A DNA stretch of 64,000 nucleotides from Coniferiporia sulphurascens (lineage: Eukaryota; Basidiomycota; Agaricomycetes; Hymenochaetales; Hymenochaetaceae), in assembly GCA_002794785.1 (NCBI GenBank), contig NBBA01000009.1, positions 1 to 64,000 of the forward strand, read 5' to 3'. Made by a program: the position numbers and the translations under genes. Below the pieces are notes generated by a model. The model ran no database searches and was not told where the DNA came from. It saw only the letters and a list, made by a program, of their open reading frames with translations. This document shows positions 53,250 through 63,675 of this stretch, one piece after another (the first letter of the stretch is position 1; the number at the start of each line of letters is the position of its first letter).

Positions 53250-55661
53250 ATGTCCCCCCCCACCAAGCCCACATACAATGCAGGCCCAACAAGCACGCCA
53301 CCCTGAGAGAGCAGCGCAGATGCCAGAAGGATACAAGCTCACCGAGAATCCAACCAGTAGCAACATTTTCGACAGGTTGCCAAGACCGCCAGCGAGCTCC
53401 ATGCCCGTTCCCCACCGCATTATGGCGACTGATGACCAACCCCAGCGCACCAGGGTGAGTCGGAACCTTCTCTTGTACGATGCCCAGTCCCAGAGAGTCC
53501 AGACAAGGTCGGGTAGCTGCAACTTCCCCCTGCTGACCCCAGTTGCAAAACCGAGATGGTGGTGGTAAGAGGACAAGAAGGATGAGCCACGAAGCATTGT
53601 TGACAGCTTACCAGATGCAAGAACAGGATGACCCAGACCACATAGCCACCCACTCGGCAGAACAGGTCTATGCCCAGTCTACGATGGGTGCATGAATCTC
53701 CCTCAGTGCACCCTTTTCCTCAGCCTTCAAAGCCCCATTCGCCTTCAGCACAAGGACCAGACCGCAGGCTCAAGTCCAACCTACCCCTCCTGACTCACAG
53801 ATCGCAGCACTGGCAGATGTTGTTAAACACTTCTCAGTCGATGTCAGGAACCTCACCTGCCAGGTTTCCTCCTTGGCCTCTCACCCTGCCCCATGGCCCC
53901 AACAGGCCCTGCAGCAGACTCCCACCAATGTGGGAGGATCCAACCCCACTCCCACCACCATGGCACCGGTTTCCACAACCATTACCTCAGCTCAGCTGGA
54001 GGCCGTGGCGAAAGTCATGCCTGCAGGAGCTCCCATGACGTATGCACAGTTGGTGGCGATTGCAGCTAACCTCCCCCAGCCCCTGGCAGCCCAGACAGCC
54101 CCAGCAAAGAAGGCAAAGAAAGTCCGGCAACCACCACCACCACCCAAAATGTACGCCAGGGAACCCACCTTGGTTCTAACACTGCAGGACCTAGTTGCAC
54201 CTGCTGCTAGGCATAAGTCAGGTGCCTCCCTCACTGAACTGGCCTGGGGTTTCTTCCGGGCCCTGCCTACTGCTGACATGGTCACTGTGTTGTCCTCCAA
54301 GTTCAATGCGAAGGGCAACCTGGTGACCACCTTTGCAGAAAGACCAGCCTCCTCCACCCCCACCACATCGGCAATCATTGACCGCCATGCAGATGTGTTC
54401 ACGAAGTATATGCATGATCACTGCCTAGCCCGCCCAGTGGATCGGCCCATCTCGGACTGATTCCAACTAACCCCCTCCAGAGTTCGCCCCAGATCGACGT
54501 TGCACATCTCCATGGTGCCCTGCATGGATGTCTTCTTCGGGCAGAACCCCCACCCAATCACCGAAGCGACACTCCTTGAGGAGGTCTGACAAAACCCCTC
54601 CCTTCACCACCTAGACTTCATGGTGGCACCACACTATGCGATGCTACCAGAGAAGCTCCCCCTATTGAAGACTTGCCCAGTATCATTCACCTTTGTCGAC
54701 CCAGATGGGCAAACCTGTGCTCGCCTCCTCAAGAGGAACCAAGTATACCTTTTTGGATCCTCCCTCCGCCTTTTGGTCCCACCGGTCCTGTTAAGCTCAA
54801 CGGTTACTTGGTGATCGACGTTGGGGCTTCCTGATTGTCAAGGCTGATGGTGATGACAACGGGGCTTCCTAGATGTTGTAAGTTGAAGGTGATCGTCAGT
54901 GGGGCTTCCTGATCAACGATGTGGACGCAGTAGGCTTCTTAGCATAGTCGGGTTACGACGAAGCGACTAGTGGCTCAACAGCACACAGTAAACTGGTGGT
55001 AGCAGATAATGGGCTTGTATGAACAAAGAGCATAAGCTTAGGGCTTGTGCTACTGAAGTTACATGCTTATATGCTACTCTATGTGTTTGCTACTGTAGCA
55101 ACTTGGTTAGGTGTGTTTACATGACTATGGAAGGTCATGGAAACTCAAGGAAGGCCTTGGTAATACAAGTATGGTGATCAGTAAGCAAAGCATGTCATGA
55201 TGGTGCAATAAGGCGTCATCATGGCGTCTTATGGTGCAGGGCGAATAAGGATGAGTAAGGCAGAGAAAATGGGGAGTTGCACTGACTGATGATGACGAAG
55301 CAGAAGTGAGTCAGCGCAATAAGGGGAAAGTAAAGGAAAATCGTAACAGGTCCGGCCCGGCCTCACCCAGTGTGAGCGCTGCCAAGGACTCGGCCACAGA
55401 AAGAAGGGCTGCCAAGCCCAGGCCCGTTGTGCTGAATGTGCTGGACAGCACTTGATGGCCAATCATCATAAGTCATGCATGTATTGTGCAAATGACGCAG
55501 TCGAAGGAGACGCCTGCCCCCACCCCTGCCACTGCGCTAACTGCCAGGGCGACCACCCTGCCACCCTTCCCACCTGCCCGAAGAAGAAGCGCTTCTGCAC
55601 CATCGACTCCACCCTCCAGGTTGAAGAGGACACCAAAGCCTTCATGGAGGAGGATCAATGA
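53250..55661 (+). pseudogene. LINE ORF1 (gag-like) of L15
   Basis: MSPPTKPTYNAGPTS start with several early stops; a recognisable frame from 53873 on: AQLEAVAKVM, KKAKKVRQPPPPPKMYAREP, FFRALPTADMVTVLSSKFNA, PTTSAIIDRHADVF, TGA at 54458-54460, SRVRPRSTLHISMVPCMDVF, TFVDPDGQTCARLLKRNQVY. After the LTR: CERCQGLGHRKKGC (CX2CX4HX4C), CAECAGQHLMANH, CANCQGDHPATLPTC. Ends EEDQ with TGA overlapping the ORF2 ATG at 55658-55661. Confidence 0.8.
54789..55348 (-). mobile_element. Solo LTR 9 of the element-A family (560 bp)
   Basis: GGTCC duplicated at 54784-54788 and 55349-55353; within L15 ORF1, just before the first zinc knuckle. Ends TCGTAACA rather than TTGTAACA. Same subfamily as the LTR at 32893. 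Confidence 0.93.
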
Positions 55662-56053
55662 GTGCACAAATCTGTGTACTCCAGTGGAATGCCGCCCGCT
55701 CACTTGCGGCGATTCATTCCTTAATTCCCGTCCTTACTGATGAACCCTCCCCCCCTCACCTGATCTTGATCCAGGAGCCACTGTGGTATCAAATCGGGCT
55801 ACAGCCCTCCCTTACCAACCCAGATGGGGACCCAGTATTCAATGTACCAACAATCCCCAGCTACGTACCAGTTCTCCCTCCTGCCACCCGACCCAGGGTG
55901 GTCACCTACGTCTCAAGGACCCTCCCCCAGTCTTCATGGTCAGTCGTCGGCCCAGCCTCTAGCAGCACCAACATCTTGACAGTGGAGATCCAAGGCATCC
56001 TTCTTGACCAGTAACCACCACCATCGACCAGTGCAGGCAGCTAAAACTCCCCC

Positions 56054-58102
56054 ATGTCGAACCCCAGTGATTACAGGAATGCACTCCATCGGACACCCTG
56101 AACCACCCTCCCACCTGCCTCATCGGTTAGTGCCGATGCTGAAAGGGCCGCTAGGGCTGCTGCCAACTGGGTGGCCACTGGCGCCAATGCAGCCGCCCCC
56201 ACCACCCCCAACTGTCAACCCCTCACTGGATTCCCACCACTGACCTCCTCCCCAGATGTCCTGGCACCTTCCCCCAACATTGGCAACTCCCAGCTGATAT
56301 TGGCCTACAATTTCACCACCCAAGCATGCAACGAATCAAGGCACGCATCCCGAGCAGGCTCCCCAGCCTCCTCAGTGGGGTCGATCCACAGTTCCAACAA
56401 GTTCGGCAAGACGGCCCCAGAGATGGCGGTCGACCCCCACACCCCCCCACAACGGGCAGGAGGTGCAAGCCTCAGGCAGAAACACTCCTCAGCCGCCATG
56501 TCACCTCTCACCCTGAGAGGACCCCCGGCCCAAGCCCATTTTGAACCACACACCTCAGGGTTCATGTATGCCCTCTCCCGTGCTCTGGAGGACTTTGACA
56601 AAGAAACCCAGAATGCCTCCATCATTGAGACCAACAAGAAAGCGGCACAGTTTGTAGGGGACCTCTTCTGGCAGGCCCAACTGACGATTGCCTGCCTATG
56701 GGAGGAAAAGAAGGACCCCCACTTCATCATCTATTGCAACGCACAGATGGCCTACAACTTCGCAAAGGGGGGGGCGGAAATCGCCCTCCTGGAACCCTTC
56801 ACCCCAGTTCCCCCCCAGCAGAACCCTCCGGCCACCACCAGGACCCCTGCCACCGCCCCCGTGACCCCCGAAATGAGGGCGCTGACTGATGCAGTCAAGC
56901 ACCTGACTACTGATGTGGCTTCTATTTCACATCAGATGGCTTCTATCAGCTCTAGGCCCGCCCCTCGACAACAGCAACAACAACAACAGCAAACCACCGC
57001 CCAGGCCGCCATCACAGCGCCGCCCACCTCCTATGCCCAAGTGGCTGCAGCAGCAGCCCCCCCGACAACTGCCAACCCAGCACCGGTGGCCCCTGCCACC
57101 GGAATGGTCATTACCCCAGTGCCGAAAAAGAAGAAACGCCAATGCAAGGTGCCCCCACCACCCACCATGTATGCCAAGGACCCAACCTTGGTCCTCACCC
57201 CAACCGTCAGCATTTGTGCCGAAAATCAGAAATCTGCGATGGCCCTGACAAAGATGTCTCATGAGTTTTTCGCCTCCCTCCCCACCACAGACCAAGTCCC
57301 AGTCCTGTCCTCTTCCTACAATGTAAAGGGGAACATCATGACCACATTTGCGGCATGCCCATCCTCGGCTAACCCCACCACAGAGACGATCATCAATCGC
57401 CATGCCATGGCATATGCCACCCACATGCACACAGAGTGCATCACAGTGGGCATTAGTGTCCTGACTGCCTTCTCACTAACCCCCTCCAGAGTCCGCCCCC
57501 GGTCCGCACTGCACATCTCCATGGTGCCATGCAAGGATTTCCTGTTTGGCCAGAATGGGCACACCATCACCGAGAAGGCCCTCATGGCCGAAATCCGGCA
57601 TAACCCGGCACTCTGCAACCTGGACTTTGTAGTCACCCCCCACTCTGCCACCACCAAGGATCACATGCCGATGCTCGACAGATGCCCAGTGGTCTTCTCC
57701 TTTGTTGACCCTAACGGCTCCATCCGCGAGCACCTCCTCAAAAGGCCATGTATATGGATGTTTGGATCCGCCCTCCGGCTCTCGGTCCCGCCTGTATGCC
57801 CCACCCTCACACAGTGTGAGCGGTGCCAGGGCCTCGGTCATGGAACCAAGGGCTGCCGAGCCCAACCTTGCTGCGGTGACTGTGTGGGTGCCCACTTGAC
57901 CCACAACCACCGCAAATTGTGTGCCCACTGTGCAACAGATGCAGTGCCCAAAGGCGACACATGCCCCCACCCCCGCCTCTGCAACAACTGTAAGGGCGAC
58001 CACCCTGCCACCCTACCGGCATGCCCCAAGAAGAGGCATTATCAACAAATCGAAGAGGCCCTCGCTGCCGACCCCACCGATGAACAGATGGAGGAACTAT
58101 GA
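56054..58102 (+). pseudogene. LINE ORF1 (gag-like) of L16, one stop at codon 16
   Basis: 682 codons with a single TGA at 56099-56101; the remaining 667 codons are open. N-terminal MSNPSDYRNALHR; Ala/Pro-rich part; FTTQACNESRHASRAGSPAS; VDPHTPPQRAGG; a helical stretch FMYALSRALEDFDKE; MRALTDAVKHLTTDVASIS (repeated hydrophobics, a possible coiled coil); an eight-Gln run near 56968; Lys-rich PKKKKRQCKV; a core domain (PSRVRPRSALHISMVPCKDF, KALMAEIRHNPAL); then CERCQGLGHGTKGC and two Cys/His clusters (CGDCVGAHLTHNH; CNNCKGDHPATLPAC). Expected role: RNA binding and particle formation. ATG chosen by homology to L8 and L9. Confidence 0.85.
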
Positions 58103-59468
58103 TAGAGACACTCTCTATCCTGCAGTGGAATGCCACCCACTCACTAGCAGCGATAAATTCCCTAATCCCTGTCCTTACAACTGACCCCTCCCCCCCATAC
58201 CTGATTCTCATACAGGAACTGCTCTGGTACCAAATAGGGCTGCAACCCTCACTCACCAACTGGACTGGCACCCTGGTCCTCAATGTCCCAACCATCCCTG
58301 GTTACATACCTGTCCTACCACCAGAGACCTGTCCACAGGTAGTCATGTATGTATCTAGGGCCCTCCCCCCAACCTCATGGTCGATTCTTGGAGCCGCCTC
58401 CCATGGCACTGATGTACTGACAGTGGAGGTCCAATCCCAACTCACCCTCCGGGTGTGCAACTATTACAGCATGCACCCCCCAGACTGAGAGAATGCCTCC
58501 CCTCAGTACCCAGGTGAGTCCTTCTTATTCTCACTCCCCTTGGTGCTTGCCACCACATGTGGTCTGAATTCTCAGTCCCATGATGAGATGACTTGGGGGC
58601 ACAACCCCTCAATGACTTTTTCTGTGGACATGGCCTGGCGCCTGCCCATCTTCCTGACTCTGACTCATGGCCTGATGGCACCTGCCATCGGTGCCCCATT
58701 GACATGATCTGGGCCCCACCTGCAGTCAACCCCGACTCTATTCTAGATTCAGCTACCTCTGACCCCTCCCCTTTGTCTGACCATGCCATCCTATGGTGGT
58801 CACTGCCATTTCGGCCCCCCCCTCCGGTCCTAAAGACCCACCGGCTCCTACCAGCTGACAAGGAGGAATGGACTGACATCACCTTCCCCCTCCTTGAAGC
58901 AGCCTTCCACCTACTGGGGCTTGACACCCATGCCCTGGACATCAAAGCTAAGGCGGTCATCGACTCTATGGTTGCCACCCTCCAGCCATTCACCTGCCTC
59001 TCAAAACCATCGAAAACGGAAGCCCCATGGTGGTCCCCCCACTGCAAGACCCTCCTTTCCACCATCTCGACAGCCACCACCTCCCTCCAGCATGCCTCAG
59101 CACGATGTGCCTTCAAAAGGGGTGTGAGGATGGCCAAACAGCAGTTCTATGCTGACCAGGCATCAGAAGTGGATGCCTCCAACATCTGGAACTGGGCCAA
59201 ACGAGGCCTGGGCAACCAACCAACACCCATCCCCTCGCTCAAGAGGCGAGATAGCTCCTTCACCCAGACAGACGACAAGAAAGGTGAGCTATTCCGCAAA
59301 ACTTTCTTCATGCCCCCCCCACCACATGCAGTGGCCACCACTCTGCCACCTCCACCCCAACCAGCTGCCCTGCCCATACTCCTAATGGAGCTTACAGGGG
59401 CACTGGCTGACACCTCCAATTTATCAGCACCAGGCCTCTCGGGGATAGGCTACCGCCCCCTGAAATGA
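58099..59468 (+). pseudogene. LINE ORF2 N-terminal part of L16: AP endonuclease and linker
   Basis: Starts in the ATGA overlap. MIETLSILQWNATHSLAAIN, LIQELLWYQIGLQPSLTN, CNYYSMHPPD then TGA at 58486-58488 (shared with L8 and L9). A 37-bp deletion between CCACCAC repeats near 58556 removes the GDFN-equivalent catalytic segment and shifts the frame. 58593-59468 is again open (PIDMIWAPPAVNPDSILDSA, SPLSDHAILW, linker to YRPLK), ending in TGA where other copies have Trp (KWVVDAY). The endonuclease nicks the target DNA; this one cannot be functional. Confidence 0.85.
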
Positions 59469-59629
59469 GTGGTGGATGCTTACCCCATCGAGATTCTCTC
59501 ACTTTTCAATGACTGTCTTCGCTTGGGGCACCACCCCGAGTGCTGGCAGGTGGCAAAAGTGGTGATGCTTTGGAAGCCTAACAAAAAGGACCCTTCTCAC
59601 CGCATTCCTACCAGCCCATTACCCTCGAG

Positions 59630-62059
59630 GTGACCCTAGGGAAACTTCTTGAAAAGATAATTGCTAACCGGCTCCAGTTCCTCGCTAACACATGGGACTG
59701 GTTGCCACCCAACCAATATGGGGGGCGCCAAGGCCATTCGGTCTACGACACTGCCCAACACCTCTTACAGATTGCGGAGCAGGCCCACTCAGAGGGCCTT
59801 GTCTGTTCGGTCCTAGCGGTCGACATTCAGGGCTTCTTCGACTTGGTTCACCCCCAACTCCTCCACCGGCAATTGCTGGACCTTGGTTGTGCACCCAACA
59901 TGGCCAACTGGTGTCTGTCCTTCATGACAGACCAGCAGGTCGCTGTCGCCTTTGACAGCACCACCCTCCCCACCACACCCAAACCCGATTTCGGCACCCC
60001 TCAAGGATCGCCAGTCTCCCCCATCCTGTCAACAATATTTGCAGGGGTGGTCCTCCAGCACTTTCACCAAGCCAGCACCACCGCCCTAGCATATGTCAAT
60101 GACCACTTACTAATCTGCATAGGTCCCTCAGTGGCATCTAACTGCCGCGCCCTCACCCATGCATACCACCAACTTGACACCCTCTTCAGCACCATAGGAC
60201 TTAACATCAAAGCTGCCAAGACAGAATGTCTCCACTTTCACCCCCCTCAGCGACACACTGGCTATGATGGCTGGGATACTGCCAGGGTCCAGGTCGACCC
60301 TAACACCCTGATCCACCCCTCAATCCCATTGCGTTGGTTGGGGATTTGGTGGGACATGGGCCTCTCATTCAAGCCCCATGTCAAGCACATGCACTCCAAG
60401 GGGCTCTCCACTCTCGCCACCCTCCACATCCTGGGCAACACCCAATGCGGCATCTCGGCCCTCCTCTTCTGTCGCCTGTACACCTCCTGCATCCGCTCTG
60501 CCCTATCCTGGGGTGCACCAGTTTGGTACCACAGCTGCCACCAAAAAACCTTGGTAAACCGCCTCCAAGCTGTGCAGAACACGGCCTGTCACTGGATACT
60601 CGGCGTCTTCAAGGGCGCCTCCCCCCATTCCACCAATTTCCTTTGCTCCATTCCTCCTCTTTCTTTTTACTTTGAGTATATAAAGACTACCCATTCTCTT
60701 TGCCTCTGGTGCACCCCCCACTCTATTGGCTGTAAACTCTTTAAAAACATAGCTAACAGACCTTTTTCACTTTCTCTGCAGGTCCGAGCCCCCCAGGTAC
60801 AACAGATCCCTGCATACATACATCCCCCATGGATGGACCCCCTGGCCTTCACAAACAGCCAAGTCCACTTCACCACTCCCATCACCCTGGTCAGCGCCGA
60901 CACCTGTAAGGAGTTCATGAGCACCGCACAGGCCCTAGGCTCCACCCTCCACGTCCAAGTATTCACAGACAGCTCTCGCATCGATGACAAGTTGGGCTCT
61001 GCCATCTGCACAATGCTAGGCCCCACCCGCCTCCAGTCACACCGACTGGAGTCCACCACCTGCGCCACTGCCATGGATGCCGAGGAGTTCTCCCTCGCCA
61101 CAGCCCTGGGCTGGGTAGCATGCCATCTCCCGGCCCAACTGTGTGTCGCATCGGACATGTTCTTCTTGTCTGATTCGCTGACTGCCCTACACTTTTTCCG
61201 CACGTGGTCTGCCGCCCCCGGTGCCCACCTCCTTCACATCTGGAAGGCGGGTGTGGAGACCCTGCTGGACTTGTACCCCCAGCTCACCATTCACTTTGTA
61301 TGGTGTCCTGGCCACTTGGACATCCCCAGCAATGAATGGGCTGACACGGAAGCGAAACTGGCTATGGAGCTTCCTCCATCCGACCTAAAGCCCTCCACCT
61401 CTGCACTAAAAGAAGTCGCCATCCATACCCTCATGGACTGGTGGACCCTCTCGCTTGCACAACCACTTGCCTCAACTGCTGATAAATACTTGGCAGTTCA
61501 CGGCCTCCCCTCACACCGACCTCGAAAGCTGCTTATGCATTCGGTCGACCACCCACAATCTGAGCTATCAGCAGTCACTCAGGTCCTCTGCCATGCCGGT
61601 CCCTATGGGGGTTACTGGCTGAGTTTTGACTCAGCCTACCGGCGCAGGCATGGCCTGATCTCGCATTGCAGATGGCACAACCACCCCCCATGGCCCGCAC
61701 AGTCGACTGCCCACATACTAGGCGGCTGCAGTACATTCCACCTGTGGATACAATGTGTATGGCCACCTTGGGACCCTCTCCCAGTCCACCACTCCGAGTG
61801 GGCAGATGAAAACCGCCTCCCGGTTTTGTGCTGCTGGCTAAAGCTGACAGGGCACCTCAACCGCCTTTCTGACCACGCTGCAGGCGCCATCCGGCTGGCC
61901 TTCGCTGTGATGGACCTAGACGGCCACCCAACCGACAAGGATATGGACCTGGACCTCCTACGGGATTACATGTGTCATATGCTCAGACCTCGAACTCAGG
62001 ACTTGGACCCAGCCCTGTTGGAGCTCTCAGGTATGCTTCCCCCCTTTCCTTCTGATTAG
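59630..62059 (+). CDS. LINE ORF2 C-terminal part of L16: RT, RNase H, C-terminal domain (809 open codons)
   Basis: The longest open frame in the window. RT motifs: LGKLLEKIIANRLQFLANTW, LAVDIQGFFDLVHPQ (motif A), DFGTPQGSPVSPILS (B), LAYVNDHLLICIG (C; first Asp changed to Asn). Thumb WLGIWWDMGLSFKPHVKHMH; linker QVRAPQVQQIPAY with Arg intact; RNase H VFTDSSRID, AEEFSL, SDSLTALHFF, WCPGHLDIPSNEWADTEAK; C-terminal domain CRWHNHPPWPAQST, HHSEWADENRLPVL, DKDMDLDLLRDYM, GMLPPFPSD. It has no start of its own: a one-base loss near 59590 separates it from the upstream part. Confidence 0.88.
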   Translation: MTLGKLLEKIIANRLQFLANTWDWLPPNQYGGRQGHSVYDTAQHLLQIAEQAHSEGLVCSVLAVDIQGFFDLVHPQLLHRQLLDLGCAPNMANWCLSFMTDQQVAVAFDSTTLPTTPKPDFGTPQGSPVSPILSTIFAGVVLQHFHQASTTALAYVNDHLLICIGPSVASNCRALTHAYHQLDTLFSTIGLNIKAAKTECLHFHPPQRHTGYDGWDTARVQVDPNTLIHPSIPLRWLGIWWDMGLSFKPHVKHMHSKGLSTLATLHILGNTQCGISALLFCRLYTSCIRSALSWGAPVWYHSCHQKTLVNRLQAVQNTACHWILGVFKGASPHSTNFLCSIPPLSFYFEYIKTTHSLCLWCTPHSIGCKLFKNIANRPFSLSLQVRAPQVQQIPAYIHPPWMDPLAFTNSQVHFTTPITLVSADTCKEFMSTAQALGSTLHVQVFTDSSRIDDKLGSAICTMLGPTRLQSHRLESTTCATAMDAEEFSLATALGWVACHLPAQLCVASDMFFLSDSLTALHFFRTWSAAPGAHLLHIWKAGVETLLDLYPQLTIHFVWCPGHLDIPSNEWADTEAKLAMELPPSDLKPSTSALKEVAIHTLMDWWTLSLAQPLASTADKYLAVHGLPSHRPRKLLMHSVDHPQSELSAVTQVLCHAGPYGGYWLSFDSAYRRRHGLISHCRWHNHPPWPAQSTAHILGGCSTFHLWIQCVWPPWDPLPVHHSEWADENRLPVLCCWLKLTGHLNRLSDHAAGAIRLAFAVMDLDGHPTDKDMDLDLLRDYMCHMLRPRTQDLDPALLELSGMLPPFPSD

Positions 62060-62300
62060 CGCCCGCCTTTCGAATTCCTGTGATACATCTCAGCCGGCGC
62101 TCTTGCCTCCCCATTCTCAATTCTAAGCTTCTTACTCTTAACCTGCCCTCATCTGCTTGGTTTGTTCATAGTGATATGTATCCCTCCTTCTTGGTTTTCC
62201 CTCCTTCTTACTAAATAGGGGCTCTCCACACTTCAGCACCCCTTGGGGAGCAGAGCCCCCAATGTGCAATGATGGGCACCTCCGTTGTTATGTAGTTATG

Positions 62301-62319
62301 GCCCCCCCTTCGGGGGGGC
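62301..62319 (+). promoter_or_regulatory. LINE 3' stem-loop with UUCG-type loop (L16)
   Basis: G, seven C, TTC, seven G, C: foldable as a 6-bp stem closed by a cUUCGg tetraloop or an 8-bp stem with a three-base loop. It sits ~25 nt before the tail at the same place in all ten LINE 3' ends here, so it is a candidate signal bound by the LINE reverse transcriptase or a 3'-processing signal. Confidence 0.6.
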
Positions 62320-62715
62320 AGCTTGTAATTATGTAATACTGCAGGAATAATAAAAAAATAAAAAAATAAAAAAAAGTGGAGATCCAAGGCAACCTCCTGG
62401 TTAGAGTGTGCAACTACTACAGTATGCTGCCCCCTGATTGGGTGGATGCCAGACTGGGGTACCCAGGTGAGACATTCCTCTTCTCTCTCCCTTCGGCCCT
62501 CGCCTCTACCCTCATGGTGACTGGCGACTTCAACTGTCACCACCACTCATGGTCAGAACTCGACTCCACCCGAGAAGAAGATCACAGAGCGCAACCTCTG
62601 GATGACTTTTTCAGGGAACATGGCCATGAACCGGCTCACCCACCTGATTGCGACACTCGACCCCTCCCAGGGCATCGACACTGCCCAATCGACATGGTAT
62701 GGGCCCCACCATCAA

Positions 62716-63358
62716 GTCGCCATCTACACCCTCATGGACCAATGGACCCTCTTGCTTGCACGCCACTGGCCTCCACCACCAACAAATACTTGGCAGTTCA
62801 CGGCCTCCCTTCCTGACAACCTCGAAAGCTACTCATGCATTCAGTCGACCACCCACACAGTGAGCTATCCGCAGTCGCTCAGGTCCTCTGCTGTGCCAGT
62901 CCCTACAGGGGCTACTGGTTGAGTTTTGACTCAGCCTACTGGCACAGGCACAGCCTGATCTCGCATTGCAGGTGGCATAACCACCCCCCATGGCCCGCAC
63001 AGTCGACCACCCACATCCTCGGCGGCTGCAGTACATTCCACCTGTGGATACAATGTGTATGGCCACCTTGGGACCCTCTCCCAGTCCACCATTCAGAGTG
63101 GGTGGACGAAAACCGCCTCCCGGTTCTGCGCTGTTGGCTCAAACTAATGGGGCACTTGAACCGCCTGTCAGACAGGACCACGGGGCCATACGGCTAGCCT
63201 TTGCTGCATTGGACCTTGACGGCCACCCAACCGATGAGGATATGGACTTGGACCTCCTTCGGGATTACATGTGTCATATGCTCAGACCACAAACTCAGGA
63301 CTCAGACCCAGCCCTTTTGGAGCTAACAGGTACGCTTCCTCCCTTCCCTCCCGTTTAG
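62716..63358 (+). pseudogene. LINE ORF2 extreme C-terminus (L17)
   Basis: End of RNase H and the C-terminal domain in two frames: VAIYTLMDQWTLLLARH, then SAVAQVLCCASPYRGYWLSF, CRWHNHPPWPAQST and HHSEWVDENRLPVL; a shift near 63180; then IRLAFAALDLDGHPTDEDMD to GTLPPFPPV. 5' truncation removed the catalytic domains. Confidence 0.8.
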
Positions 63359-63675
63359 TGCCTGCCTTTCAAATTCCCCGCAATACGTCTTGGCTGGCAC
63401 TCTCACCCTCCCTTTCCATTTCTAAGCTTCTCACCTTAACCTGCCCTTAGCTGCTTGGTCAGTTTGTAGCGATATGTATCCCTCCTTCTCGTGTTTCCTT
63501 CACTAAATAGGGGCCCTCCACACTTCGGCTCCCCTCAGGGAGCAGAGCCCCCGCCCAGTTTTGTGCAATGTGCAATGATGGGTGCCTCCATTGTTATGTA
63601 GTTAGGGCCCCCCCTTCGGGGAGCAGCTTGTAATTATGTAATACTGCAGGAATAATAATTAAAATAAAATAAAAA
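62716..63675 (+). mobile_element. LINE copy L17 (960 bp, 5'-truncated, inserted in L15)
   Basis: Flanked by the 17-bp duplication ATGGGCCCCACCATCAA (62699-62715 and 63676-63692). Starts in RNase H (VAIYTLMDQWTLLLA); stem-loop 63607-63624 (one G to A in the right arm); tail 63650-63675. Confidence 0.92.

Larger units (their letters stand above)
55998..62374 (+). mobile_element. LINE copy L16: uninterrupted full-length element (6377 bp)
   Basis: Flanked by the 17-bp duplication AGTGGAGATCCAAGGCA at 55981-55997 and 62375-62391 inside the L15 endonuclease. 5' leader of 56 nt, ORF1 56054-58102, ORF2 58099-62059, a ~285-nt 3' UTR, stem-loop 62301-62319 and an A-rich (AAT/AAAAAAT) tail 62346-62374. 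Structure (two ORFs, AP endonuclease, RT, RNase H) fits the Tad1-like fungal LINEs; the clade is an inference. Not autonomous now, because ORF2 is broken. Confidence 0.92.

Noticed and set aside
56965..56995. CAG/CAA repeat in LINE ORF1 as an unstable microsatellite locus
   Set aside because: It is an in-frame Gln tract present in several ORF1 copies (L8 degraded, L9, L16), so it is part of the protein rather than a free satellite.
60770..60784. A TTTCTCTGCAG splice-acceptor look-alike in LINE ORF2 suggesting an intron
   Set aside because: In L12 and L16 the reading frame is continuous across it and encodes the conserved SLSLQVRAP linker.
62301..62319. C-run/G-run hairpins as intrinsic transcription terminators
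   Set aside because: They are eukaryotic LINE 3' ends, always at the same distance before the tail. The following A-rich stretch is the retrotransposition tail, not a terminator T-run.
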